Positions 33,687 through 43,438 of a stretch of 64,000 bases of DNA are shown in pieces. The notes beneath the pieces are model-generated. The model was given only the letters and a program-made list of their open reading frames with translations. It did not search any database and was not told the origin of the DNA. The stretch's first letter is position 1, and every line of letters begins with the position of its first letter. The DNA is from CAZQRP01 sp964596125 (lineage in GTDB: Bacteria; Chloroflexota; Dehalococcoidia; GIF9; UBA5629): positions 53,351 to 117,350 of the forward strand of contig CAZQRP010000009.1 in the NCBI GenBank assembly GCA_964596125.1. Direction: 5' to 3'. A program made the position numbers and the translations under genes.

Positions 33687-34970
33687 CTAGTCCTCCATAT
33701 CCACGATACATTCAATTTTCCTTTCCGGCGGTTCTGTGCCATCGTCTTTTTCTTTAAGCGGCGTAAGCAGGATAAACAGGGCGACCATTGCCGCAATGAC
33801 TGCTACCGGCCAGAACTCCCCACCCAGGCTCCGCCCCCGGATAAAATCTACGGCTGCGCCCAGAATCGGCGCTACTATCATTGTGGAGACCGATTTTGCC
33901 TGGCTTTCAATGGATAGTACAGTGGCGCCCTGTGCCTCACTGGCATAGGCATCGAAGCGGCTCATCAAAATTGGACGCCAGAAGTTCTGAATCAGGGACA
34001 GGGCAATAAAACCGATGACTGCCACGTAATAGTACCCGAAGAACAGCAGCGGAATAAGGGTAACATAGAGAAGAAAGACCACCTTCCAGAGCAGGCTGCT
34101 CCCTCTCTCCTCTCCACCGGCATAATCGGTCAGGCGATGTGAATTCCTGCTGGCATAGGCGGAGACCAGGTACAGGATAACATAAACCACGCCGATCATA
34201 ACTGCGCTGCGGCGCGTCTCTCCCCAAGCGATAAAGATAGGTAGCAATAGCGCCATATTCCTTACAACAGGCTGAAGATAGTTTTCCACCGCCTTGTAAA
34301 CACCTTCAAACGACATCGACTCCAAGATTAAGCGGCGCAGTCTCCGAATGACCAGCGCAGCACGGATACACTCCCACAGATGCACTACGATATCACGGAT
34401 GCCCACCTCCTCACCCGGTTGGCCCTCCAACTCCCTGGGATAGTTTATAAAATTAACCAGCCCGGCAATATACGGGATAATGGCAAACAAGAAAACATAA
34501 GCATAGTTATTGGTCAGCAGAACAAAGGCCACCGCCAAGACGGTAGAAACTGCCGAACCGATTTTCGACCAGGAGCGCGTATAGCCATAGACTTTCGTTT
34601 TTTCATCAAGCCGGCCTTCGTTGCGGAGCCAGGTGAATATCATCGCCTTGTGCGTGCCGGTACGGAATGCCTCACCGACAGCGAAAAAGAACATGGCAAT
34701 GAAGAAATGCCAGTAATCGCGGCTGAAACCGAAGATAGCAAAAGAAATGATATAGGAAATAAAAGATAGTATCATGCTGCGGCGGCGGCCAAATAAATCG
34801 GCAACAGCGCCGCTTGGGATCTCCATAAGGTTAATAAAAAGCTCCCGGAAGGCGATGAGAAAGCCGATCTGGGTAAAGGAAAGTCCCTGCTGGAGAAAGA
34901 ACAGGATAATGAACGGTTCAAAGTACCGCTGGTTTTTCAGAAAACCATACAGGGAAAAGCGCTTAATCAT
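33687..34970 (-). CDS. MFS transporter
   Basis: A 427-residue, 12-helix major facilitator counted from the ATG at 34970. It shows the loop 2-3 motif ADLFGRRRSMI and the helix 5 region GYTRSWSKIGSAVSTVLA. The acidic/basic C-terminal tail (EKDDGTEPPERKIECIVDMED) is cytoplasmic. The substrate is unknown. It lies 121 bases downstream of the ATP-grasp gene on the same strand, so it could be in the same transcript and export a product made by that enzyme, which is inference. No clear ribosome site is seen. Confidence 0.85.
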   Translation of the reverse strand: MIKRFSLYGFLKNQRYFEPFIILFFLQQGLSFTQIGFLIAFRELFINLMEIPSGAVADLFGRRRSMILSFISYIISFAIFGFSRDYWHFFIAMFFFAVGEAFRTGTHKAMIFTWLRNEGRLDEKTKVYGYTRSWSKIGSAVSTVLAVAFVLLTNNYAYVFLFAIIPYIAGLVNFINYPRELEGQPGEEVGIRDIVVHLWECIRAALVIRRLRRLILESMSFEGVYKAVENYLQPVVRNMALLLPIFIAWGETRRSAVMIGVVYVILYLVSAYASRNSHRLTDYAGGEERGSSLLWKVVFLLYVTLIPLLFFGYYYVAVIGFIALSLIQNFWRPILMSRFDAYASEAQGATVLSIESQAKSVSTMIVAPILGAAVDFIRGRSLGGEFWPVAVIAAMVALFILLTPLKEKDDGTEPPERKIECIVDMED

Positions 34971-35102
34971 TGCCGCTGGCACTGCCGTTCAGAATATATA
35001 TGGTAAACCATTGGCTTCTTCAATAATTTTATCACCGGTCAGTCTGCCTTTTTCTCCTCTTCTTATAGGGCAAATCATACGAAATTAGAAGTTCATTACC
35101 CA

Positions 35103-36326
35103 TCAATTATTCTGTTTCTGCAAAAATTTTACCAACTTACTGTGTAATAGTTTTAACGCACTTTCAAATAGACCAATAACGAGGGCTAAAACCGGAACAG
35201 GGTCATCCCATGCCGCCACCGAATGTAACTTCCTGGCTTGAAACGACTTCACTATTTCTCGTAGTCCAACCTGTTTACGTTTAAAAGATAACAGGCAAGA
35301 GGCCTGGTCAAGAAAATCATCAATCCAGAACATGTTCTTACTACTAGTAACTCTGTCTGTTATACCATATCCAGTTACATCAAGATAGGCTATATACTCG
35401 ATATCGACACCACATGCGGCTGCCAGTCTATTTTGTAAGGTCGTTCTCGCATTTATTTCCAGTAATTTATAGTTACCGTCTCTGGGATCTTTTTTTTGGT
35501 CTGGAGCGGCAAAGCCATGATATCCCATTGTTCTAAGTAACCGGAGAGCTGGTCCCGTAGCTGATGGTCGCCACCTGCTTTCACAAAATGAACCAGACCC
35601 GAAGTCAGGTGGATACTGTCTTATTCTATCCCAGCCGCATACACCTAGCATTTCTGATTTTTTATTGAAGTAAGTATAAAACTCGTATGTTCCTTTTCCA
35701 GGGATTATTTCCTGTATCATAACCTCTATATTTTTATCTTCTAATCTTTTCACTGCTAGCTCAAGCTCCCGTACAGAGTTTGTTAGAAAACACTTCTGGC
35801 TAAATTCCTCCTGAAAAATAAAGGAATACGCAGGCTTAATAATGTATGGATAATTGACCTCCTTACCCATCGACCACAACTCACTAATAGTCCCGGGGAA
35901 ATACGTCCTTGGGTGTGGAATATTCATTTTAGCCAGAAGTTTATAAAAACTACACTTGTTAACTAATGTCTGAACAGTGTTAAATTCCGCCACGGGAACA
36001 TGAAAGAACTGTTCTAACTCGCGTTTATACTTCGAAAGGCTAAGGACATACTCGTCATTAGTAGGGATAATAACCGGTTTATGGTCGAGTTGTTTACCAA
36101 AACTCATTAATCCTGTGACAAATTCAGTCTCTGATTGTCGGGGGCTGGTACATTTAAAGCGTTGACAGATATATTTAGAGTAGCTGGTTGTATAAACTCG
36201 TTTTGAATCAATATACAGTACAGGAATACCACGCCTTCCAAAGCATCTAATTACGCCGAGGGTGTTTGCACTCATGCCGGGAGTTACTACTACAACCGCT
36301 TTATCATGGTAATCGGACTTTTTCAT
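35103..36326 (-). CDS. ATP-grasp family carboxylate-amine ligase-like protein
   Basis: A 407-residue cytoplasmic protein with the ATP-grasp arrangement: an N-terminal Rossmann-like domain (VVVTPGMSANTLGVIRCFG), a central lid with the ATP-binding lysine region (YPYIIKPAYSF) and VMIQEIIPG, and the metal-binding end YKLLEINARTTLQNRLAAACG, where the Glu and Asn coordinate Mg2+. This resembles predicted carboxylate-amine ligases (D-aspartate-ligase-like) that join an acid and an amine through an acyl phosphate. Substrates are unknown. It diverges from the alpha/beta hydrolase gene at 36551. Confidence 0.85.
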   Translation of the reverse strand: MKKSDYHDKAVVVVTPGMSANTLGVIRCFGRRGIPVLYIDSKRVYTTSYSKYICQRFKCTSPRQSETEFVTGLMSFGKQLDHKPVIIPTNDEYVLSLSKYKRELEQFFHVPVAEFNTVQTLVNKCSFYKLLAKMNIPHPRTYFPGTISELWSMGKEVNYPYIIKPAYSFIFQEEFSQKCFLTNSVRELELAVKRLEDKNIEVMIQEIIPGKGTYEFYTYFNKKSEMLGVCGWDRIRQYPPDFGSGSFCESRWRPSATGPALRLLRTMGYHGFAAPDQKKDPRDGNYKLLEINARTTLQNRLAAACGVDIEYIAYLDVTGYGITDRVTSSKNMFWIDDFLDQASCLLSFKRKQVGLREIVKSFQARKLHSVAAWDDPVPVLALVIGLFESALKLLHSKLVKFLQKQNN

Positions 36327-36517
36327 TATGCTATATAGTAATTATTTGCGTATGACATTATCAAGCCAGACCCTTAAATTTAAACCATCAGCAGGCGAAT
36401 ATTTTTTATGTGCCTCTGCCACATCACAATGCCTTATCGACTGGCAATAATGTTCAGCAATCATCAGTATAGTATCGAATCTGGAACCAGCAATACCGGC
36501 AGATCTTACTTTAAAGG

Positions 36518-36526
36518 TGGTACAAT
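36518..36526 (+). promoter_or_regulatory. Extended -10 of the alpha/beta hydrolase gene
   Basis: TGGTACAAT lies 25-33 bases before the ATG and is preceded by AAAGG. The sequence AAAGGTGGTACAATA occurs again at 49387-49401 upstream of another gene. Confidence 0.5.
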
Positions 36527-36550
36527 AACACACGAGAGGTCATCAAGAGA

Positions 36551-37699
36551 ATGGGAGAAATAAGTTTGAGCAGTAGTAGACCCACTTTTCCGGTAGGATA
36601 CCATAACTTCCATAATGTTAAAATAATCGATTTTCAGCTCAACAGGTGGTATTCATTCGGATATGCCAGGTTTGAAGATATTAAAGAGGTCTCTCAGAAA
36701 ATCAAAGACTTCGAAGACTATAAAGAAGAAATGATAAAGATAGCCCAAAAAGCAGAATCCGAGAATCGACTAATAAGTGCAGCGTTTTACTACCGTGCTG
36801 CGGAATTTTTTGTGTTACCGACAGACCCCGATAAAGAAGTCTTATACGACAAATTCATCGACCTTTTTAACACTGCTTTTAAAAAAGATAACATCGAAAG
36901 AGTTACTGTTCCATATGAAGATACTTTTTTACCTGCTTTCCGCCTGGCTCCTTACAAAATAAAAAAAGGTACCATGGTCATGTTTGGAGGCTTCGATTCC
37001 TATATTGAAGAGTTTTACTACCATGCACGATATTTTACGGATTCGGGTTATGAAGTAATTGCTTTTGAAGGACCGGGACAGGGAGCGGCACTGAAAAAAT
37101 ACGGTCTTCCTTTAACGTACCAGTGGGAAAAACCTGTTAAAGCAATACTTGATTATTTTAAAGTTGATAATGCGACTCTGCTTGGTATTTCAATGGGTGG
37201 ATGGCTGTGCTTCAGAGCGGCTGCTTTTGAGCCGCGGATAAAAAGAGTAATAGCATTTGGTGTTGCTTTTGATTACATGCAAATTCCAAACATCGCACTC
37301 CAATGGCTAATTAAATTGATGTTTAAATCTGAAGCTTTGATGAACTATATTGCCAGAAAAAAAATGAAGGTGGACTTCGAACACAAGTGGTCGGTAAATA
37401 ATTCAATGTACATCACCAGAACCAGGACACCAATGGATGCCATGAAAACAGTGGTACAGCTTAATGAGAAGAACCTGCATTCAGACCTGGTAAAACAAGA
37501 TGTCCTGATTCTCACTGGTGCCGAGGACCATTTCATTCCTTTGAAGATGCACTACAAACAGGTAAAGGCATTAGTTAACGCCAGGTCTGTTACGGGACGC
37601 ATTTTTACCAGGGAGGAGCAGGCGCAAAACCACTGCCAAATAGGCAATACCGGACTTGCGCTCGATGTAATGTCCAGATGGATAGCAGAAAAGTCATAG
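36551..37699 (+). CDS. Alpha/beta hydrolase fold enzyme
   Basis: A 382-residue protein. A helical N-terminal region (about 40-115) precedes the hydrolase core. The nucleophile elbow GISMGGW places Ser214 as nucleophile. Asp326 (GAEDHFI) and His361 (QNHCQIG) complete a catalytic triad, and FEGPGQG near residue 175 forms the oxyanion region. The helical cap before the core resembles the 2,6-dihydroxy-pseudo-oxynicotine hydrolase or FrsA-like group that cleave C-C or ester bonds. The substrate is unknown. It has its own promoter and an AAGAGA site. It begins a plus-strand run with a flavoprotein and an SRPBCC gene. Confidence 0.85.
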   Translation: MGEISLSSSRPTFPVGYHNFHNVKIIDFQLNRWYSFGYARFEDIKEVSQKIKDFEDYKEEMIKIAQKAESENRLISAAFYYRAAEFFVLPTDPDKEVLYDKFIDLFNTAFKKDNIERVTVPYEDTFLPAFRLAPYKIKKGTMVMFGGFDSYIEEFYYHARYFTDSGYEVIAFEGPGQGAALKKYGLPLTYQWEKPVKAILDYFKVDNATLLGISMGGWLCFRAAAFEPRIKRVIAFGVAFDYMQIPNIALQWLIKLMFKSEALMNYIARKKMKVDFEHKWSVNNSMYITRTRTPMDAMKTVVQLNEKNLHSDLVKQDVLILTGAEDHFIPLKMHYKQVKALVNARSVTGRIFTREEQAQNHCQIGNTGLALDVMSRWIAEKS

Positions 37700-37714
37700 T
37701 ATATACTATATACT
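37698..37714. promoter_or_regulatory. Perfect AT-rich palindrome at the hydrolase stop
   Basis: AGTATATA-C-TATATACT is a 17-base perfect palindrome overlapping the TAG stop. It lies 110 bases upstream of the next gene and could be an operator or simply a weak hairpin. Confidence 0.3.
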
Positions 37715-37825
37715 ACTGTTATAAACTGCCGCAGAAAATCAGCCCGGTTCTAATGTCGTGCTGTACAGGAAACAGGGGGAAAACCAAGTAACATCACATA
37801 ACATGTTGTCGAAAAGGAGAATAAT

Positions 37826-38947
37826 GTGAGGGATTTCGATGTAATCGTCATAGGAGGAGGTCCTGCTGGCTGCTATGCTGCATTCACTGCCGCCATAAAA
37901 GGACTGAGGGTCGCTCTATTTGAAGAGCATAGAGCCATAGGATGGCCAAGACATGATCCCGGATGGCTAATGGAGTCCCGATTTACAAAGTCAGTTATAC
38001 ACGCTGTAAGTAGCACAGTTCCATGGAGTAAAGTAAAGGAATACAGGATCTGTAATCCGGAATCCGGCGAACTGATAGAAAAAAGCACGTTGGGAGGCTA
38101 TCTCGTGAGGAGAGATTTGCTTGAAAAAGAGATAGCAGCACTAGCCGTAGAAGCCGGGGCTAAGCTCTACCTGAAAACGAAAGTTACACACTTTGTCAGA
38201 AGGGAGGGGAAAGTAGAAGGAGTTGAAACCAACTCCGCTGCTATGCCAGTGGCAAAAGCAGCACTATTCGTTTGCGCCGATGGGATCAGGTCTTCAGGAA
38301 ACGGGTTCGCAGTAAAGGAGGGGCTAGCTGAAAGAGGTAAAGTACGAGCGGGAATAAGTCATCTGCTGGCAAATGCAGAGGTATCGGCCGGAATCATTGA
38401 ACATTTTGTATCTTCTGATCCCATTCTTAACTATAGATGCTTTTTCAGCCATCGTAAAGAAGCATGTTTCTTTGACGCTCTATCGGCTACGGCATTTCAT
38501 GAACTCAAAGGAAGGGAAGATAACGTCATTTCTAGAAAGATTAAAAATGCATACCCGCTGGAGATCAGCGGGTATGCAGTAGCATCTTCAGGAAAAGTTG
38601 GAAGGTATTTTGAAAATATAGTAAAGGATAACATGGTATTCATAGGGGATGCATCAGGTGGTTCGGGAAACATTCATGGAATGATACAGGGACATTTCGC
38701 CGGGACAGTTGCTGCATCTGCAATCAGGGAGAATGACCTGAGTGAAAAAAGACTCTCCGAATACCAGGACCTAGTACTTTCTACACTGGGAAAAGCTCCA
38801 TTTTATTGGTTTTCGGCAAGAGAAGATTTTGGCTCTTTTGACGACTGGTTCCATCAATTCGAAGAATCAACAAAAGGAATAGCAGCTACAGAGCTTGCCG
38901 ATTTCAGACAAGCCAGAAACCGCAACACCGGCAGCTCTATCTACTAA
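37826..38947 (+). CDS. Geranylgeranyl reductase-like FAD-dependent oxidoreductase
   Basis: A 373-residue flavoprotein starting at a GTG with an AAGGAG site. It has the FAD-binding motif VIGGGPAGCYAAFTAAIKG with acidic strand end FEEH, a central ADGIRSSG block and the second FAD motif VFIGDASGGSGNIHGMIQGHFAG. This is the geranylgeranyl-reductase/lycopene-cyclase-like group that saturates isoprenoid double bonds or hydroxylates aromatics. The exact substrate is unknown. Together with the neighbouring hydrolase, SRPBCC, CoA ligase and thiolase genes it suggests a lipid or small-molecule modification locus. Confidence 0.82.
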   Translation: MRDFDVIVIGGGPAGCYAAFTAAIKGLRVALFEEHRAIGWPRHDPGWLMESRFTKSVIHAVSSTVPWSKVKEYRICNPESGELIEKSTLGGYLVRRDLLEKEIAALAVEAGAKLYLKTKVTHFVRREGKVEGVETNSAAMPVAKAALFVCADGIRSSGNGFAVKEGLAERGKVRAGISHLLANAEVSAGIIEHFVSSDPILNYRCFFSHRKEACFFDALSATAFHELKGREDNVISRKIKNAYPLEISGYAVASSGKVGRYFENIVKDNMVFIGDASGGSGNIHGMIQGHFAGTVAASAIRENDLSEKRLSEYQDLVLSTLGKAPFYWFSAREDFGSFDDWFHQFEESTKGIAATELADFRQARNRNTGSSIY

Positions 38948-39048
38948 AGTGGTACATTATCCCACGCTATAAAGAAGCGCTATGTCTGACGCTGAGTGAT
39001 AGAGATAGTAGTCCTCGGCTTGAATAGCAATGCAGAGTGAGGCTGGAT

Positions 39049-39516
39049 ATGATAATTCTGAAAGACTCGATAGAAATAGAAGCGACACCGGAAGAAGTAT
39101 TTGAGTGTCTCGTCCAGCGTCTAAAAGATAAAGAATCTTATCAGGCCTGGCATCCCGAGCACGTAGACATTCGCTGGATTAAAGGTGAACCTTTCCAGAA
39201 AGGCTCAATCATCTATGCCGAAGAATATCTTCACGGTATACTGCACAAACTTAAATTTCGGATTACTAAAATAGTGCCAAACAGGGTAGTCGAATACAGG
39301 TCTTTATTTCCATTGTCAATTTTATCTCCAGGGAACGCATTCCTGATAGAGCCAAAGGGAGAAAACAGTTGCAATTTCACCGCCACAGGCAGCCTTAGAA
39401 TACCCCGCTCGCTATTTAAAAGACTCTATAAAAACCATAAAAACAAATTTGAAGCTACAGAACAACATATGAAAGAAGAAGGGGAGAACCTTAAAAAGTT
39501 AGTAGAAAAGGAGTAA
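39049..39516 (+). CDS. SRPBCC family (START-like) protein
   Basis: A 155-residue protein. It begins IILKDSIEIEATPEEVFECL, the typical first strand and helix of SRPBCC hydrophobic-ligand-binding proteins, and ends in the long C-terminal helix (HMKEEGENLKKLVEKE) that closes the cavity. The frame opens four codons earlier at a GTG, but the ATG at 39049 has GAGG at good spacing. Such proteins bind or act on polyketides, lipids or aromatic ligands. It follows the flavoprotein by 100 bases. Confidence 0.8.
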   Translation: MIILKDSIEIEATPEEVFECLVQRLKDKESYQAWHPEHVDIRWIKGEPFQKGSIIYAEEYLHGILHKLKFRITKIVPNRVVEYRSLFPLSILSPGNAFLIEPKGENSCNFTATGSLRIPRSLFKRLYKNHKNKFEATEQHMKEEGENLKKLVEKE

Positions 39517-39525
39517 TCCGATCGA

Positions 39526-39555
39526 GAGGTGAGGTTCGAAACCTCGGGCACCCGA
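39526..39555 (+). other. tRNA 3'-end-like fragment
   Basis: GAGGTTCGAAACCTC forms a T arm, and CGGGCACC after it resembles the acceptor 3' end of bacterial tRNA-Leu. No anticodon or D arm is upstream (the SRPBCC gene ends there), so this is not a gene. It may be an old attachment-site remnant, or coincidence. Confidence 0.3.
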
Positions 39556-39713
39556 ATCTGTCATCTTTCAATCTTATCCCTATTTTGCCGAAGACACAGA
39601 GATATTTTAGCTACATTACCTTGAAGCCATGACTCGTTGACCCGTTCTTCGGTATAGGCGTTTGACAGAGACATCCGGTTGATATACGCTCTTGTAAAGG
39701 AGTATTTTAAACA

Positions 39714-40127
39714 ATGGGTAGACCCTGGTGGTACGATGACTACTGGAAAAAAGACAGAAGACCAACACGGGGACGGTTTCAGTCACTTAAGAGGCAGCTA
39801 TGGGTATGGATTGCGCTCGTGGCGCTCTCTCTGTTTTTAGCGGCTAACAGCACCGGATTTCGCCCGGTAGTCATCGTCTGGATATTTGGCTTTATATATT
39901 ATCTCTGTCGTATTTTAACGTTTGCTGTCTTCATACGAGCTCTACTATCATGGTTCGCTGTTTCACGCACGAACATTGTCGTGAGCTTACTCGATGATAT
40001 CACTGAGCCGATCCTATCTCCTCTGAGACGGGTGATTCCGAGGCTTGGTATATTCGACATCTCTCCACTGGTAGCCATTGTTATTCTCTATTTAATCCCC
40101 TTTATATTGAGACGTCTTCTTATGTAA
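39714..40127 (+). CDS. YggT family membrane protein
   Basis: A 137-residue protein with two or three membrane helices and the YggT hallmark: LTFAVFIRALLSWF, then DDITEPILSPLRRVIP, then FDISPLVAIVILYLI. Family members are linked to osmotic-shock tolerance, K+ homeostasis and, near sep genes, cell division or photosystem assembly. Here the N-terminal 50 residues are an unusual charged, Trp/Tyr-rich extension (RPWWYDDYWKKDRRP). AAGGAG lies 11 bases before the ATG. It stands alone. Confidence 0.88.
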   Translation: MGRPWWYDDYWKKDRRPTRGRFQSLKRQLWVWIALVALSLFLAANSTGFRPVVIVWIFGFIYYLCRILTFAVFIRALLSWFAVSRTNIVVSLLDDITEPILSPLRRVIPRLGIFDISPLVAIVILYLIPFILRRLLM

Positions 40128-40176
40128 AAAATAAAGCTTATCTACTGGCTTACACCGGGCCCGTTATAATTTATGA

Positions 40177-40356
40177 CTCCCGGTTACCAATCCTCGCCAA
40201 AATGAAGCTAACATTCGAGGTCATGTACAGGAGAATGATTTATATGCCAGATTCGGTCGTGTAGATGCGAAGGTTGAAGCCGATACCGCCCTAGTTTACA
40301 ATGACACCACAATAGGTGCATCAGTAAAAACTACTGCTCACTTCAAAAAGCTGTGA
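40177..40356 (+). pseudogene. Coding-like remnant without a start
   Basis: A 59-codon open frame with protein-like composition (RGHVQENDLYARFGRVDAKV onward, ending TAHFKKL) but no start codon or ribosome site; it begins directly after a stop. It may be the C-terminal leftover of a deleted gene. No family is recognised. Confidence 0.25.
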
Positions 40357-40385
40357 AACATAATAAAACAGTGAGGAGATGAATA

Positions 40386-41777
40386 GTGTACAGTCTCATA
40401 GCCAGGCATTTACTGGCTCCTCTACTCGATTTTTCCCGAGGCACGAGGACTATCAAATGTCTGAAGGAACTGAATGAAAGCCAGTGGTGGTCACGCAGTA
40501 AGATTCTTGAGTTGCAGAACGATCGGCTAAGGCAACTGGTAGAACATGCTTATAAGAATGTCCCTTACTATCGCCAGATATTTCATGAGAGAGCCATCAA
40601 GCCGGGTGATATAGCGTCCAGTGAAGACCTGGCGAAACTACCAATCCTGACCAAGAAACTTATCAGACATAATTTTAATGATATGGTGTCACGAGGTTTC
40701 CCTAAAAAAGAGATAATAACGCAGTCTACCGGTGGTTCTACAGGTGAACAGTTGATGTTCTACCGGACAAAGGATGAGCGCATGAACTGGAATATCGCTG
40801 CGTCACTACGGGGATATGCTTGGGCAGGATGTGAGATAGGCGATAAATGCATTAGACTGGGGCAGATACCTCAATACCACTCGCTATGGGAAAGGACCAG
40901 CGAGTCGGCTAAACTTTACTTCGAGAGGACCATGAGATTTAATGCCGCCGGGATGTCAGCCGAAACAATGCCTAGTATTGCTGCGAAAATATATAACTTT
41001 CAACCTGAGTTTATACGAGGCTATCCTTCTGCCATCTACTTGCTGGCGCGCTTCATAGAAAAGGAGGGGAAATACAAGCTGAAGCCACGGGCAATCTTCA
41101 CCGGCGCAGAACTGCTGTACGGTTATCAGCGTAAACTCTTCAGGAAGATTTTCGGATGCGAGACCTACAGCCACTATAACTCATTTGAGATCCACCCTAT
41201 TGCTGTTGAATGCCCTGAACACTCAGGCCATCACATAACGGCAGAAAATGTAATCATTGAAATTGTAAATGACGGAGGTGAGACTGTCCTTCCAGGAAAT
41301 GAGGGAAGGATACTAGTCACCAACCTGCACAATTATGCGATGCCGTTTATACGGTATGACATCGGTGACTTAGGAGCGCTTTCGGAGCACCTCTGTCCCT
41401 GTGGCAGAGGCCTTCCCCTGCTGTCCAAACTTATTGGTAGAGCCGATGATATGATTATAACCAGAAGCGGGAAGCGCATACCCGGTACGGCTTTTCCGAG
41501 GGAATTTCTTGCTTTTCTGGGAGTTGAGCAATGCCAGATAATACAGGAAAGTTACGAAGAGCTGACAATCAAGCTCGTGATCGATAGAAACTACCCACAG
41601 GAACATATAAATAAGCTAACTCAGGATATCTTAAATCGATATAAGCCTATAGTCAGGGAAGATATGGATATAACCATCGATTTTGTTGAACGTATACCTC
41701 TTACGAAAGCAGGAAAACATAAAGTTGTGATATCAAAACTGCCGTCCAGAGAGATCGGCTCAATTCCTTATAATTGA
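40386..41777 (+). CDS. Phenylacetate-CoA ligase (PaaK) family protein
   Basis: A 463-residue cytoplasmic adenylating enzyme. The P-loop-like motif STGGSTGEQLMFY near residue 117 binds ATP; FIRYDIGD and the C-terminal hinge RADDMI with SGKRI are further ANL-superfamily marks. Length fits PaaK-like ligases that activate aryl or acyl acids, or sugar-linked acids in polysaccharide loci (CapK-like). The CPCGRGLPLLSKLIGR segment is typical of the CapK subgroup. It starts at a GTG with a GAGGAG site. The thiolase/DUF35 pair 500 bases on supports an acyl-CoA role, but the substrate is unknown. Confidence 0.87.
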   Translation: MYSLIARHLLAPLLDFSRGTRTIKCLKELNESQWWSRSKILELQNDRLRQLVEHAYKNVPYYRQIFHERAIKPGDIASSEDLAKLPILTKKLIRHNFNDMVSRGFPKKEIITQSTGGSTGEQLMFYRTKDERMNWNIAASLRGYAWAGCEIGDKCIRLGQIPQYHSLWERTSESAKLYFERTMRFNAAGMSAETMPSIAAKIYNFQPEFIRGYPSAIYLLARFIEKEGKYKLKPRAIFTGAELLYGYQRKLFRKIFGCETYSHYNSFEIHPIAVECPEHSGHHITAENVIIEIVNDGGETVLPGNEGRILVTNLHNYAMPFIRYDIGDLGALSEHLCPCGRGLPLLSKLIGRADDMIITRSGKRIPGTAFPREFLAFLGVEQCQIIQESYEELTIKLVIDRNYPQEHINKLTQDILNRYKPIVREDMDITIDFVERIPLTKAGKHKVVISKLPSREIGSIPYN

Positions 41778-42286
41778 ATCTTCGTCGGGTGCAAGAAGTA
41801 GATAATGTTATTATCAGGCTGGAACAGTAATCTGTTCATCATGCTTATATCTACCTCAATAATTTGTCCAGCTATATGATCCGACCTGAGAAACTAGCCC
41901 GGTTCTACTTCTATATTGCCAGTTACACATCCCAAGCTAAAATAAGCGGAAGTCTTAGGCTGTCAATAGTCGAATACCGTTTCTGAGCTTCAATTACATC
42001 ACAACAAATTACAACCTGCCCTGAACAGGATGGCAAAGAGACTATGCCCCGTGGTACTTCAGACTCTCTCTAATTTAGATTGTTCGCTCTCCTGCCATTG
42101 ATTTAGGAATAAAGTGTGTACTATAATCATGTCCAGCAGTGCAATGCTTTTGACTATTGACCGCCTCCTCAACAAGCTACTGTGCCCGCAAACCCGACAG
42201 CGAGACGAGCTTTCTGTATTATGATTGTGGGGACAGGTCGTACTCAAACTACAGGTAAAACAAAAATCATAAGGGGGATCTGATAG
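41778..42286. other. Spacer with candidate -10
   Basis: About 510 bases with no gene. A TATAAT near 42120 is followed by 160 bases of leader before the thiolase gene. No repeat or RNA structure is recognised. Confidence 0.4.
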
Positions 42287-43432
42287 ATGGCCAATTTAAA
42301 AGATACATGTGCGATAGTCGGGATAGGAGAGACGAAGTTTGGTGTATCGCCTGGGGTGACAAATACTTCTCTGAATATGGAGGCCTCCAAACTTGCCATC
42401 GAAGATTCAGGACTAACCAAAGACGATGTCGATGGCCTGATTAGTCAGCAATCGTATTTTGATCCTGCATTTCTATGGAGTACCCTGCTGGGAGACAGGA
42501 TGGGACTATCTTTGAAGTATACCACAGATTTAGACCTTGGCGGGGCTACTCCTGTTGGCATGGTTCAACACGCGGTTATGGCGATAAATGCAGGATTATG
42601 CAGTGCGGTAGTATGTACCTTTGGTGAGGCTATGAGAAGTGGAGTACGCCCACGGGGATGGAGCTATATGGCACGTACGCGAGAATATGAGGAACCGTTT
42701 GGATTGCTGGTACCGACACATGGCTATTCTTTGGCTTGCAAGAGACACATGCATGAGTACGGGACCACCAGCGAACAACTGGGAGCTATAGCTGTAGCCT
42801 GCCGGAAGCACGCTTCAATGAATGACAATGCCCAGCAGCAGAAGCCCATCACCATTACCGATTATCTTAACTCGCGAATGTTCAGCGATCCGTTCCGGTT
42901 ACTGGATATTTGCCAGGTAACAGACGGTGGGGCTGCTGTCGTAGTTACCACTGCTGAACGTGCCAGAGACCTCAAGCATGCCCCAATTTACATATCCGGA
43001 ATGGGAAACCGTCATGCCGGAATAGGCGTAGGCTGGTTTGCCAATATGACCACCACAGGTGCGGTGGCTTCTGGTAAGATGGCTTTTGAAATGGCAGGCG
43101 TGACGCCAGAGGATATAGATGTAGCCGAGATTTACGACTGCTTTACCTATACTGCACTGGTCACTCTGGAGGACTATGGCTTCTGCAAGAAGGGGGAGGG
43201 AGGAGCATTTGTTGAAGGTGGACGAATCGAACTGGGTGGGGAACTCCCTGTAAATACCCATGGCGGTCTCCTGTCACAGGGTCATGTAGACGGTATGAAT
43301 CACATCACCGAGGCTGTTAAACAGCTTAGAGGAGACTGCGGACCAAGACAGGTAGAAGGAGCGGAAGTCGTAATAGTAAGCGGAAATGGTGGGGACCTGA
43401 GCACCCACACTACTATTATCTTAAGGAGGTAA
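42287..43432 (+). CDS. Thiolase family protein (lipid-transfer/acetyl-CoA acetyltransferase-like)
   Basis: A 381-residue protein of the SCP2-type thiolase family. It opens with CAIVGIGETKFG, typical of the group. DLGGATPVGMVQHAVMAINAGLCSAVVCTFGEAM covers the nucleophile-loop region; the C-terminal VNTHGGLLSQGHVDGMNHITEAV carries the catalytic His, and SGNGG closes the fold. Such proteins usually work as a complex with a DUF35 zinc-ribbon protein, exactly the next gene. The complexes perform aldol-type or thiolytic reactions on acyl-CoA side chains, for example sterol side-chain degradation or acetone metabolism. A good AAGGGGG site is present. Confidence 0.9.
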   Translation: MANLKDTCAIVGIGETKFGVSPGVTNTSLNMEASKLAIEDSGLTKDDVDGLISQQSYFDPAFLWSTLLGDRMGLSLKYTTDLDLGGATPVGMVQHAVMAINAGLCSAVVCTFGEAMRSGVRPRGWSYMARTREYEEPFGLLVPTHGYSLACKRHMHEYGTTSEQLGAIAVACRKHASMNDNAQQQKPITITDYLNSRMFSDPFRLLDICQVTDGGAAVVVTTAERARDLKHAPIYISGMGNRHAGIGVGWFANMTTTGAVASGKMAFEMAGVTPEDIDVAEIYDCFTYTALVTLEDYGFCKKGEGGAFVEGGRIELGGELPVNTHGGLLSQGHVDGMNHITEAVKQLRGDCGPRQVEGAEVVIVSGNGGDLSTHTTIILRR

Positions 43433-43438
43433 TTTAAA

